Under the pieces are notes generated by a model. The model was not told the origin of the DNA. It did no database searches and saw nothing but the letters and a program-made list of their open reading frames with translations. This document shows positions 22,740-32,918 of a stretch of DNA of 64,000 nt, piece after piece. The position numbers were made by a program, and so were the translations under genes. Numbering within the stretch: the stretch's first letter is position 1; each line of letters opens with the position of its first letter. Source of the stretch: Micropterix aruncella (lineage: Eukaryota > Arthropoda > Insecta > Lepidoptera > Micropterigidae); assembly GCA_944548615.1 (NCBI GenBank), contig OX155957.1:9461597-9525596 (forward strand), given 5' to 3'.

Positions 22740-23199
22740 ATCGCTCGGCGAAATGATAGATTTGAACATCCTTGGAAATAGTAACAATATGATTAGCAAT
22801 AAAAAATCGAAAGTGATGTTTGAGACTTTGAGCACTTTCTTGAATCTGTTTATTAAATCTTTATTCGTTAATTGACTTTTCATACAGAAGGTAATCGAAA
22901 TTCTGATGATTTGGTAGTTAGTCGTCGTAATACTATGTCCTCCAAATAATAATGTCGGCCAACGGCAATCGTTTTCATGTTAAATTTCCTAATTAAATTC
23001 GCCGGAATTTCACGGCTTTGCTACACTAAATTAAGAAAACGAATAAACATTTGAGAATTTAATTGAGGACAAATGGAGAGCAAGCCTCGAAATAACTTAA
23101 GTTTTAATTGATTGTGAATAGTAGATTGTATTACCTGCTTTTAGTTTTACAATTTGTTTGAAGTAGTTCCAATGAAAAACAAGTCATTTTGTTGTACTT
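22740..23199. other. Intergenic, nothing identified
   Basis: No gene recognised. AT-rich unique-looking sequence. Confidence 0.4.
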
Positions 23200-23204
23200 T
23201 TTAA

Positions 23205-23850
23205 CTGACTTCAAAAAAAGGAGTAGGTTGTCAATTCGGTTGCATCTTTTTTTATGTTTGTTACCTCAGAACTCTGCCATTTGTGAACCGATTTGGAAAA
23301 TTCTTTTTTCATTCGAAAGAATATACTTAAAGATTGGTCCTATTTTTATCAAAATCCTGTTCTGGTGATGGAAACTCCCCAAATATTATTATATGACATT
23401 GAAAATTTACATGTTTAATCAATTCCGATGATAATTCATTTATTTTTATGGTAAGCATGACCTCATTCTATACCCTGGGTTGACTCCCGACGAGGGAACT
23501 CCTCAACGGTCGACAGCACAGACCCCATTTTTTTTACACTCATTCAGTTATGATAGCCCGTTCTACGTTTTATCATGACATGGCTGCTGCACCCTGGGTT
23601 GGTTTCCAACGAGGGAATTCCTCAATGGTCAACAGCACAGACACAACATTTTTGTATATGTATTCAATTACGACAGCCCGTTCTAAGTTTCACCAAGGAC
23701 TGCGCCACCCAGGGTTGGCTTCCAACGAAGAAACTCCTTAGCGGTCAACAGCACATACATATTTTTGTATACGCATTCAATTATGATAGCCCGTTCTAAG
23801 TGTCACCATGGCATGGCTGCTACACTTGTAAAAAAAAATGGAGTCGGTTT
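23205..23850 (+). repeat. Insect interspersed repeat with internal minisatellite
   Basis: Begins AACTGACTTCAAAAAAAGGA and ends AATGGAGTCGGTTTTT. Inside, three tandem units of about 118-127 bp lie at 23467-23585, 23586-23705 and 23706-23825. Each contains GGGTTG, then CGA(C/G/A) near a CTCCT or TTCCT, then CAACAGCACA and GATAGCCCGTTCTA (GACAGCC in unit 2). The open frames at 23550-23799 follow the repeat period. Confidence 0.75.
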
Positions 23851-23879
23851 TTCTTTATGTTAAAATTTTGTCTATTATT

Positions 23880-24015
23880 TAATACTTTGTTTGATTATTT
23901 TCAATTAAATAAAATATTATTAACGGAAATATAAATGATGTCTGTTGGATTACCATTACATTAGCTATACTTGGACATAGCTGTTATTCTTGTGCACTGT
24001 TATTTTTTATGGAGG
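23880..24015 (+). repeat. Repeat R (paralogue of the LOA 5' flank)
   Basis: TTTGATTATTTTCAA, then TTAGCTATACTTGG and CTGTTATTCTTGTGCACTGT, matches 51565-51682, the sequence immediately upstream of the LOA element. It gives an approximate empty-site comparison for that insertion. Confidence 0.6.
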
Positions 24016-24580
24016 CCAGGCATCTGATGGTTTTAGGTTTCAACAATTTAAAAAAAAGGAAACTCTAAAAGATGTTCTCAGAATATTGTGTTTGTTAGAT
24101 AACACCTTTAACCACTCACTTCTTCGATTTGAAATCACCTCAATTCACTAATTTAAAACAAAAACAGAAATGATTGAAAGCCTATTTTACGCGTTACCTA
24201 AACTCGCCACTTATTATTTATGTGTTGACGTATAAATTAAAAACATTACGTTGTAAATTACCTACCTAAAAAAAGTGCCTCGTTAATTAAGGGATTTAGA
24301 GGTCGTCTCAAGTATTAAATATTTTAATAGCAGTAATTTAATGTATTCGTCCATCAGAATTTAGCACAATATGTATAGCAATTAAACTAATTAGGGACCA
24401 CATTAAGGAGTTTTCGTCTAATGAACATTATTTTTGGAGGAAAAAATATAAAAAATAGGAATATAAATCTTGATATTAAGGAATATAAATCTTGATATAA
24501 TCTCGACGATATCAAAATTATTAATTATGTTGAATTATAACAATGTTACCTTCAATCTACGTTAGTTACGAACTATTTTG

Positions 24581-24935
24581 TATACAGGGTGACTTTTTTA
24601 TTAGTGACATCTTTGTAGTGGGTGAATTAGTACTACTAAATATGCAACTTTTAATAAAAAAATTTGTAAAAAACAAAAAAAAATTGTTAATTTTGACGAA
24701 AAGTAATGAATATATTGAAGAAAAGTTTGAGAAGAGTTAAGCGCGCTGCGACATCTAGCGGTAGGTAAAATATTGCTAATAAATAATATGAGCGATATTT
24801 TACCTACCGCTAAACAGCGCATTTTCAAATATTTTTTTTTTCGTTTTTTCCAAAAGTTTATATTGAAGGTGCTTAGTTCATCGTCCTGATTCGCCCACTA
24901 CAAGGATCTCAGTAATTAAAAACTCACCCTGTATA
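24581..24935. mobile_element. MITE with TACAGGGTGA termini
   Basis: The left end is TATACAGGGTGACTTTTTTA. The inverse of the right end is TATACAGGGTGAGTTTTTAA. Similarity extends about 46 bp through CTTTGTAGTGGG. TA at each edge suggests a TA target. An inner inverted pair, 24756-24777 against 24791-24812, forms a 20-bp stem. It has no transposase, and ORFs across it are chance. Confidence 0.75.
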
Positions 24936-26029
24936 TCCTAGCACAAACGCGTAGTGGGTAGCGAATTACTGCAAATTTTAGAAAGATCTCAAGAAATACC
25001 AAAATACTCGAAATTTATTTTTCTATTCGGATATTTTTTCTATTATAAGTTTTTTGTTATAATAGGTACCGTTTGTTTTGGTTATGCGATATGTTGTTTT
25101 GGCGCGTGTTTTTCCCTATAACACGAAATACAGGGTTACTTTGTATTACCACAGTTAATGCAGTTATACTGTGATATTAGTGAACACTCGTTGAATTGGT
25201 TATATACAAGAAACCAAATAAAAATATGACAAAATACTTTTTAAACATTTAAAAAAAAATAGATAATATTTTAAAAAATCTACAAAAAAAACTGAGTGTA
25301 AAATGTTTTTTGATTAAATACTTTGCTATCGAGGAAAAGCATCTTATGTATGTTTACCTTGCGGTTATTCGCTGTATAATGAAAGCCGAAATCAAAAGAA
25401 ATTGTAGGCGATTTGTGACTCAGTTTTAAACACAAACGGCATAATATATTTATATTCTATATATTTTATATACCTATTTTTACTAATTGTTATATATTAT
25501 TAGTTATTATTATAAATGATTATTTATTATTGCTATTATATATTATTATTATTATTATACATTATTATTTAGTATTACTTGTTTATAGTTCTATTATTAT
25601 TTTGGTGTAGTGAGAATTTCATTTTAACTTGATTTGATTCAAATTTTTTATTTTTATTTTGTAAGTTATGTAGTTTATAATCATTTGTATTGGTGTTCTC
25701 CTTAGAACAGACTCTGCCTAGTTAGGAGCAACACAAGCTATGTTAAGTGCTAACGGTGTAATTTTTTTGTGGACCAATAAATAAATAAAAAAAATAAATA
25801 ATATAGGACAAAAACTATTTTTTTAGTTAATCGAGTTTGTCCAGTTTTATTTATTTTATAGTAATTAATTCTTAAATAAATAAATAAATAAATTAGAGTT
25901 GGGGGTTTTGGAACGGATAGACAATTGACAATATTCTATCATTGAAAGATGACAAATAGATCTATGATTAATATTATTAGTGTTAAAACTTTTAATAGGT
26001 AGTAAATATATTGTGTATGTATTTTTTTA
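24936..26029. other. AT-rich interval with microsatellites
   Basis: Dominated by ATT/TAT runs at about 25440-25600 and a TAAA tract near 25875-25892. No gene recognised. Confidence 0.45.
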
Positions 26030-26275
26030 ACTCCACATCATACAAAAAAGGAGTGTAATGTGTTCAGCATTCATCTATGTATGTTTTCCGTTTCTTTATT
26101 CCAACATAACGTCTAAACGCTTCAACCGATTGAAAAGTGCATATTGTTAGAATCGGTAATTTATCATATGTCATAACAAATACGTGATAAAAATAATTAA
26201 TAGTATTAATACAACAATAAATTTTCTATAACGGCAGTCGTGTTTTTTAAATTCTTTTTAATATAATATTTGCTT
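26030..26275 (-). repeat. Repeat M1, copy c
   Basis: Contains AAAAAAGGAGTGTAATGTG near its start and ATAACGGCAGTCGTGTTTTT near its end, the M1 termini. It is shorter than copies a and d through internal deletion. Confidence 0.6.
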
Positions 26276-26339
26276 GTTATACTTCAGCTCGCAATCGTTG
26301 TGAATCGCACATCTAGGGTACAGGCGTAAGTCTAGCAAG

Positions 26340-26671
26340 ATGTGTGACAGGCTAAGAACTTCGATGGGACATGAACGCCTGTCAGACCTGTCACTATTTT
26401 CCATAGAGGCAGAAACTTTAGAAAAACTAAAGTCATCATCAGCTATAAATGATTTAATAAATCAGTTTGCCAAAAAAAAAGGCAAGGAGAGTGTATATTT
26501 AATTTGAATTGTTTGTAAAAATTTTGGAAACAGTGACAGATAGATAATTATGATGAATAAATATTTCTTTTAATTTTATGCAAACATTTTTGTTCTTTTA
26601 TCTCTCCCCTTCCTAAGACCCCCCAAACAATTTGTTTATACGGGGCCCCGCCAAGGCACGCTACGCCACTG
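26340..26671 (+). mobile_element. hAT element 3' fragment
   Basis: A transposase C-terminus (26355-26507) is followed by about 160 bp of 3' UTR and a terminus that reads, on the minus strand, CAGTGGCGTAGCGTGCCTTG at 26671. That terminus is typical of hAT elements. No left end is present in the window, so this is a 5'-truncated relic. Confidence 0.72.
26355..26507 (+). pseudogene. hAT transposase C-terminal (dimerisation) fragment
   Basis: The frame reads RTSMGHERLSDLSLFSIEAE, then LKSSSAINDLINQFAKKKG before a TGA at 26505-26507. The run Gly-x-Glu-Arg-Leu-Ser-x-Leu-x-x-x-Ser-Ile-Glu, followed by a Leu-Ile-Asn-x-Phe-Ala segment and basic residues, is the end of hAT-family transposases and related zinc-finger MYM proteins, where subunits dimerise. 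The catalytic domain is missing. Confidence 0.7.
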
Positions 26672-26929
26672 GTTGGGATGCACCAATTTGTCGCTTTATT
26701 TTGACTTAAATATTATTACTTTTTCCTTGTGTAATCATAGTTGAATTATACGACATAAAATACAAAATAAATCAAAATCAAATTTGTAGAATGACCCATT
26801 TGTTTGGTGCTCATCAATAAATGCTAACCCCGTATAACGAAATCCAGCACGCATGACAAAACGCGATTAGATATATTTTAGATTTTCTTTAAATTACAAC
26901 ACGTATACACAGGTAAAATATTTTTCTGG

Positions 26930-26985
26930 TACGCCTGCCTACGTACAGGCCTAGGTCTAGTTAGGCAGCGTTGACGTAATGATTA
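26930..26985 (+). repeat. Family Y LINE tail fragment
   Basis: GTACAGGCCTAGGTCTAGTT followed by AGGCAGCG is the same block, in the opposite orientation, as CTAACTAGGCCTAGGCC at 34510 and 57075. Confidence 0.55.
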
Positions 26986-27094
26986 AGATGCTGCAGTGTG
27001 ATTTCTTTTTTGCTACTGTTACCAACACGATTTTTTTGTTATGCTCCAGATGTGGCTCTCGTGCTTTACTTTAAATAAATTAAAAAAGTAAGTA

Positions 27095-27500
27095 TAATAA
27101 AAAGAATAAAAAACACGACTGCCGTTGCAGAAAGCGAACTATTGTACGTTTAATTATTTTCATTGCGTTTTTTTTATAAAATATTTGTAGTTTATTTATT
27201 TATCGCTGTAGATACATGTCTATTTCGGGAATGTACTCAATCAGACCTTTTATTTGACTCTGAACACGATATATTAATGTTAATTTATTGATATTGGGAC
27301 ATTTAGACAACTACTTACTTGATTTTTGGACTGTTAAGTTACTCTATGACACTCGGGATGACATAATGATACTAACAATACTACACACTTCTAAATCGGT
27401 TCAAGCGTTTAGAAGTTATAGTAGATAAAGAAACGAAAAATATCATAGATGAACTCTGAACACAATACGCTCCTTTCTTGTTGATTTCTTCCATGATTCG
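27095..27500 (+). repeat. Repeat M1, copy d
   Basis: Begins AAAAACACGACTGCCGTTGC and ends CGCTCCTTTCTTGTTG. The right edge continues with GATTCGCAATAGAGCATTTA, also present beside copy b, so the family extends slightly beyond the inverted ends. Confidence 0.65.
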
Positions 27501-27539
27501 CAATAGAGCATTTATAGATTGGCCTCTTCATAGGTGCAA

Positions 27540-28155
27540 GTATTGTATTTATATTTTATTACGGTTTTTTAATGAAATATTTGGGGTTTATGTATTTATC
27601 CATATAGATACACGTAACTTTCCGGAATGTGCTCAATCAAACCTTTGATTTTAAAGACTATATATTTATGTTAATTTATTGACACGTGGACATTTAGACA
27701 TCTAGTTACTTGATATTTGGACGGCTAAGGTACCCTTTGATGCTAAAAATTGTTTGTTTATACTCTTTATTGTGAAAAGTCACAATGGGCGGGTTTATTG
27801 TCATATGACAATGTCTTACAACAAACCCTACTATGACGTGTTATATGTATGTGGTGCGTGTAACATGTCTGTAAGTGTGTGTCTTGTTATTGCATTCGAT
27901 CGACAGAATTGAAAATGCAATTCCGTTAATTTGATCCCAACGGAAGATGGTGACCCAGCCGGGAATCGAACCCGGGACCTTACAATGTAAGATCAGGAGA
28001 CCTAACCACTATGCCACCGGATCGTGTGATACCACAATACCACACACTTCTAAATAGGTTAAAGCGTTTAGAAGTTATGGTGGAATAAAGAAACGGAAAA
28101 CATACTTACATAAACCCTGAACACATTACACTCCTTTTTTGTTGGGTAGTCGTGT
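27540..28155 (+). repeat. Repeat M1, copy e, split by a SINE
   Basis: The M1 sequence up to about 27740 and from about 28029 onward (CCACACACTTCTAAAT through GTAGTCGTGTAAAAAATA) aligns with copies a and d. The SINE at 27741-28028 lies between. About 30 bp of the expected sequence at the junction is missing. Confidence 0.65.
27741..28028 (-). mobile_element. tRNA-derived SINE with LINE-like tail
   Basis: On the minus strand the order is a tRNA-like head, a roughly 60-bp body, and a tail. The tRNA-like A-box TGGCATAGTGG is at 28006-28016 and B-box GGTTCGATTCC at 27962-27972. The tail reads GACAATAAACCCGCCCATTG and then CACAATAAAGAGTATAAAC. It is also found at 32165-32262. The acceptor arm pairs with two wobbles, but the anticodon loop is abnormal, so this is a SINE head, not a working tRNA. 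RNA polymerase III boxes are intact. Confidence 0.8.
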
Positions 28156-28879
28156 AAAAAATAAGTGCTGGATTGGAAAAGTCCCACGCAATCACAAAAG
28201 GTAGGTACATGAAGAGTGTATGAAAGTGTATGAAGGCCTATGAAGAAACTATGAAAAATTCCGATCGAAGAAATCCAATGGTAATCAATAGGAAGAGGGT
28301 CAAGGCCAGGTGTTAATAATTACTAGCTACTAATAATTCAGATAGAAGTTTATAATAACGTTAGGTCCTACATATATAGCTACACTAATTTCAAAAGCTG
28401 TTTAAGGAGATATTGATCATCGAACAGCTGTATTTACAAGGCTGCGTTGATTGTGATCATTACGCTTGATTGCGTAGACCTACTTAAGTTCGTTAAATTG
28501 ATAAATAGCTTAATTATAATTAAATCGGTACGTAATTATATTATACTATATCCTGATACAGTTTTGTGCATTGTTTCTTTGTATGCTAAATCGGTATGGT
28601 TAAGTTTTTGGGTTTCGTTATCGTTAACCGCTGAAATATTAATACTACCATTGATTATTTTTTTTAAATTTTATTTAGGTAAAAACAGTCATTTACATTT
28701 GTGTGAAAAAAATACATAATGCAAATAGACCTATATTACCATTAATTACTACATAACATTATCAATAGTAGCAAAGGGAAAATTACAATCAAAATTACAC
28801 TAATAACTTATTAAATCAAGCAACCAAACCAAACTAATGCAACCAAAAAACAAAAAGTTTTACTTAAAAACTAATTAAA
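28156..28879. other. AT-rich interval, nothing identified
   Basis: The 90-codon hydrophobic frame at 28447-28719 resembles translated AT-rich DNA. No known family is apparent. Confidence 0.4.
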
Positions 28880-28886
28880 CTATAAG

Positions 28887-29290
28887 CTAATGCAACAACA
28901 AATCGCCCATTATTTTCCTAAAACTAACCAACGTTTCGGAAAATATTTCGAGGTCATTCGATGCTTTATTATAATGTAAACATGACCCGTCTGAAAAAGA
29001 TATTTTTCGAATAGTTCGTGCGAAAAGAGGGTATATAAAATGTATCTTTTGAACGAGAAGAGGGAGACCGAGGAATTTCAAAAAGAATTTTGCCCAAAAG
29101 GGGTGCAGAATTAATATGGTTATTAAAAAAATTATATAGGAAGATATTGTTCAAGAATGCATACAAAAAGTGTACTTTGTGTTTTGTCGCTCTCTTTGCA
29201 TAATCTGTAGACATGTTACCTGTCCGAAAGTCCAATGATTTTAAGAATCTCTTTTGCACCCTCTCAATCTTATCTATATGAACAGCATAT
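28887..29290 (-). pseudogene. LINE ORF2 C-terminal remnant
   Basis: The minus strand reads VQKRFLKSLDFRTGN, then LYNFFNNHINSAPLLGKILF and IPSFRTNYSKN. A frame change near 28970 follows, then HYNKASNDLEIFSETLVSFR to a stop at 28887. The Gln-Lys-Arg-Phe-Leu start and Arg-Thr-Asn-Tyr, Tyr-Asn and Phe-Arg blocks match the post-RT region of CR1/Jockey-group LINEs. The upstream palm domain is missing. Confidence 0.7.
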
Positions 29291-29660
29291 TGGGGATATA
29301 CACTGTATAATCGATGATACTACCTACCGATCGGTGGTTTTTCCGTTGCGATATTCGCGGTTTTGCGGTCGATATTCCTATTTATGCAATTACGTAATTA
29401 TATGCAAAAAAAAGTCGCATTCATTGAATAAGCCACCACTATACATTAGTATGGTGTTAGATCACGATACAAATTTATAAACAAACGAATAAACAATTGC
29501 AATTATCAAATTTTCAAGTAATTATTTTAAAATAATTTTTTTAAAAAATAACTTCTAAAAATCTTGCTTTAACGATAAACTATTCTTCTGCTTCCTCTTC
29601 TTAGGGTGCCTCTCCAACTAGTGAAGGTTGGCAGTCAGCTCTGTATACTTCTTTTGTCAT
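29291..29660. other. Intergenic, nothing identified
   Basis: AT-rich sequence leading into a Z copy. No credible coding. Confidence 0.4.
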
Positions 29661-30330
29661 TCGCCAGTAATACAACAGGTAGAGGTTGCGTAAGCGACTT
29701 CGTACCTGTAACCAGTCGGGAGGACGGAGGTATCCTGAAGGTTAATTCCAGACAGAGATATCCTGCCAAAACTGGTAGTTAGGGGGTGAGGCTGCCCGCT
29801 GGGTACCTTTCCCGTTCCCTCGCCGTAAGGCGTCGGTCTCTAACGGGTTGCTGATGAACTAGACAGTAGATTGTCTTGTCCCCAAGTGTTCTACACTCAT
29901 CCCATGGCTGAAAGAACGATCTATATCGTTATACCAGCCTGGGGTGACTAGTTCGCCCGTTGTAGTCGGCACCGCCTTACTGGTTATTCGCCGGCTGGAG
30001 CTTTCTCCGTTTTTTCCGCAAGTGCAGATAATGCTCCAACCGCCCTGTTCCCCCCGAGGTATTCTCCCGAATCCGCGATCTTCTAATCCCAATCGCCTCC
30101 GACTGCAGGATTACAGCTGTGGTGGAAGCTCATAGCGAACCTGACAGGTAAGCCCCTCTTGGAGGAGGCTACCAGATAGGAGTTGAACCATGAGTAGGGC
30201 AGGCCAGACGACAGAAAGAGTTTGGCCAACACCACCCAAGCTGCACGGAACCAGTAGGAACCCAACGCTAGGGCCAATTGGCAATCCGCTGTCATCCCTC
30301 ACCATGTAAGGACTAACTTTAAAGATGGCT
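29661..30330 (-). repeat. Family Z copy, uninterrupted core
   Basis: 29667-29960 is the inverse of 12290-12312 plus 12712-12970 without the LINE, and so documents the pre-insertion state. Sequence from 29980 to 30330 adds a further GC-rich part containing CTCTTGGAGGAGGCTACC, also seen near 4400. Confidence 0.65.
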
Positions 30331-30455
30331 TCACATATCGTGCCGCTGTGACCGGGAACAAAAGCTTTGCCTGATTATAAGGTTGTGGTTGCTCCATGGC
30401 GCTTTTAAGAAAGCTCATGAAGCTACATTCACTTATAAGTAAATAACTCGCTTGT

Positions 30456-31080
30456 TATTCAAATTCAAATTCAAAATTCTTTATAAATCTATAATATTAC
30501 ATATATTTTGAAATTCAAAGCCATCCTAACTAGGCCTTGCCTGTACTAAGGTAGGCTTAATATAAAAGAAGGTAGAGTGGTTTTCGTAACTTTCTGTATT
30601 ATCTTTGTATATTATTATGTTAAATTTGAAGATAGATATGTCTCCATAATAATAAAGCGTAATAATATTAAACTTAGGTATATACATATAAATACACACG
30701 TAGATATATAAATAAATATATACTTTATAGGTAAATATAAAATAATACTATATATATACATATATCTCACAAACCGTGCTCTATTTTAATATATATATAT
30801 ATGTTCTCCGTTTCTCGTCGACCCATAGTCAAAAGTGACTTAGTTAGGTTTTTCTTTACGCCGTGACTAGTCCTAGATTTCAGCCCTGCAGGAAAAACAC
30901 TATTCATTTTGTTGAACAGTCGAGGAGCAATTATTGAAACGGGGCATCCAGAAAATCTTGTATCCAGTACCAAGAGGATTTACAAATTGATATGTAGCAT
31001 TGATACGTGCCTGCTAACAAGATGCATTTCGGACATATAATTCAACGCCCCAAAATTTCAAATTCTCTTTGGTGGCAGAA
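30456..31080 (-). mobile_element. Family Y LINE 3' portion
   Basis: A coding remnant at 30767-30990 is followed downstream on the minus strand by the Y-type 3' UTR containing CCTACCTTAGTACAGGCAAG, and by a tail ending near 30456 (AATTTTGAATTTGAATTTG). This links the widespread Y tails (26.9, 34.0, 34.4, 50.5, 57 kb) to a LINE. Confidence 0.6.
30767..30990 (-). pseudogene. LINE ORF2 C-terminal fragment
   Basis: The frame reads LVLDTRFSGCPVSIIAPRLF, NKMNSVFPAGL and KKNLTKSLLTMGR before running into TA-rich sequence. The Ile-Ala-Pro-Arg-Leu-Phe-Asn-Lys-x-(x)n-Lys-Lys-x-Leu pattern fits the end of a CR1/Jockey-type protein. It is 5' truncated. Confidence 0.5.
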
Positions 31081-31216
31081 TTCCCCAAAAAATCCTACAT
31101 AGCAGATGTTCAATCTATGACGTCACTCGTGTGGTAAAAATCTAGGTACCCCACGAGGTAGGTATAAATCGAAGTGTAATTATTGTATAATAACCGCATG
31201 ATAAACACTTCATTAT

Positions 31217-31333
31217 TATTATATAAAATCGAAGTTTATCGCGGTTGTTTGACATTATAAATAGGATAGAAAACGAATTTACCACGTGAAATTTGTAGCA
31301 CCCGACGTTTCGGTGACGTTGGAGCCGCCGTTA
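31217..31333 (-). repeat. Penelope-like 3' terminal fragment P5
   Basis: TATAAAATCGAAGTTTATCG to GTTTCGGTGACGTTG is the same terminus as in P1-P4, but here only one side is present and no clear TSD is found. Confidence 0.6.
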
Positions 31334-31392
31334 TAATATTATTAATATATTATAAACTAGCAGCGTAAGGCTGATGCGTATATATCACATGC

Positions 31393-31575
31393 ACTTGTTT
31401 TTAAACTTGTGACTGTTTTGCAGTAAGAAAAATGTCCAGTTTGTTTTTAAAGCTATTGACAGAGATAGCACTGATCACTTCCTCTGGCAACGCATTCCAA
31501 GCATCCACTACACGATTTGTCAAAAAATATTTCCTGGGGTTCGATGCTGCATTTGTCTTATATAGCTTCAACGCA
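31393..31575 (-). pseudogene. LINE ORF2 C-terminal fragment
   Basis: The minus strand reads ALKLYKTNAASNPRKYFLTN, RVVDAWNALPEEVISAI and SVNSFKNKLDIFL, then a stop. This is a clean match to the Arg-Val-Val-x-x-Trp-Asn-x-Leu-Pro, then Ser-x-x-Phe-Lys-x-x-Leu-Asp signature of CR1/L2-type LINEs. The 5' side is cut at about 31575. Confidence 0.7.
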
Positions 31576-31609
31576 GTTGCTTATTGGTGTTCAGGGTATA
31601 CATGCTCTC

Positions 31610-31647
31610 GATGTTGGGCACACTGTAGTAACAGTGTGCCCAACATC
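31610..31647. repeat. Perfect 17-bp hairpin with 4-nt loop
   Basis: GATGTTGGGCACACTGT (31610-31626), loop AGTA, then its exact complement (31631-31647). Its right arm overlaps the left boundary of the 482-bp insertion that follows. Confidence 0.9.
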
Positions 31648-32133
31648 CAGCCCGAAGTGCCCGTCTATGTGCCGTCCCCCAAACCGCCCCCGCGGGCGCG
31701 TCCCCTGCCTGAGGACCTTGGTTAGGCCGTCCCCCACGAGACCGCCCCATGACCCATACGTCTACATACCCTCTCACTAACCACTTAGTCCCCCAGACAT
31801 CCTGTCTGTGTTTGGTAGCCTGTCTTTGTTTAACTTTAATCTCTGCTTTGTGTTTATTTTATTATTATTTTTACGACTATTTCTTATCTTCTTTTGTTGT
31901 TATCTTCTTTTGTTTTTTTATACTCAATAAATGGGTTTTCGGGGTGGTACGGGGGGGGGGGGGTGGCTACCTTTCTTTACCCCCCGCGCGTATACCCTTC
32001 TGGTACGCGCGGGGTGTCGTTGCATGATATCCCGGGCAGATAAGACGACCACTGTCGTTATAACTGCCCGGGCGGTGGGTGGGTTCTCCACCCTCACCTG
32101 CCGCCTTGAAACCACTAAACTGTAGTAACAGTG
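31622..32133 (+). mobile_element. 482-bp GC-rich insertion with 15-bp TSD
   Basis: The 15-bp repeats ACTGTAGTAACAGTG (31622-31636 and 32119-32133) bound 31637-32118. The insertion begins with a GC-rich open frame ending PPRARPLPEDLG and a stop near 31725. A T-rich stretch, an AATAAA signal near 31926, a long G-run and more GC-rich sequence follow. It resembles the 3' end of a retrotransposon, but I do not recognise the family and no poly(A) tail is present. Confidence 0.6.
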
Positions 32134-32164
32134 ATGCATTTTGTAGCTTTCTATTAAGTCTCCT

Positions 32165-32262
32165 CGCTGCCTACGTAGTAGTGTTGGTTGGAAGAGATTG
32201 TCGTACGACAATAAACCAGCCCATTGTGAAATTTCACAATAAAGAGTATAAACCAAAAAATA
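32165..32262 (+). repeat. SINE/LINE shared tail
   Basis: ACGACAATAAACCAGCCCAT and CACAATAAAGAGTATAAAC match the tail of the SINE at 27741-28028 in the opposite orientation. It may be the end of the partner LINE or of another SINE. Confidence 0.6.
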
Positions 32263-32918
32263 CACAGATCTTGTGACACCGCGTAAACAGGGCTAGGTGT
32301 ATGCAGACCAGCGCAATGCAGCTCCGCGTGTCTATCGTCGAGATTTTAGAGCTTTGGAAAACTTTTTAACTCCCGTTATGTTATTTTTTTTAATTATTTT
32401 TTTTACTTCAAACTTTCAAACAGTTTCTATGATTGATGGCTCTAACCTCGCCAGGAACAAGTTCGCTTAGGATAAAAATATTTGTTACGTCGATCTTCGA
32501 CGTCGTCGACTTCGTAGTCGAGATACGTAAATATTGAAGGCCGGATTGCAATAAAAATGTATGTACACCAATTTAATCTAAAGGAACACGCGCTTATCTC
32601 GTGTTGAGTGATTTATAATACTCTTATAATTTTAAAAGAACCTTGTATAACACCAAAAGATCATATTTCTGCATAATATTTTTGTAATACAAAGATGGTT
32701 TGTTTCACATCGCCATTTTGCTAGTTATCTATGTTTATATTTTTAGAATTAAAAAATAAATAAATGCTATGTTTTCTATCAAAATATACCTAAAAATAGT
32801 TTGATCGAGATTATGTACACGTATTGTTTTTCCCATATGTAAGCAATTATAGAGAAAAATGATAATTTTTGACAGGATTTATAGTTTGGTTCGTTGCATT
32901 TTTGTAAAATTTTATCTA
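32263..32918. other. Intergenic, nothing identified
   Basis: AT-rich apart from a short symmetrical GACGTCGTCGAC motif near 32500. No gene. Confidence 0.4.

Noticed and set aside
25440..25600. Possible CRISPR-like or regular repeat array
   Set aside because: It is only AT-rich trinucleotide-like sequence without constant spacers. The genome is eukaryotic.
27945..28025. tRNA gene
   Set aside because: The acceptor and T arms pair, but the anticodon loop starts with Ala-type bases out of place (C at the position of the invariant U) and the D arm is poor. The LINE-like tail shows it is a SINE.
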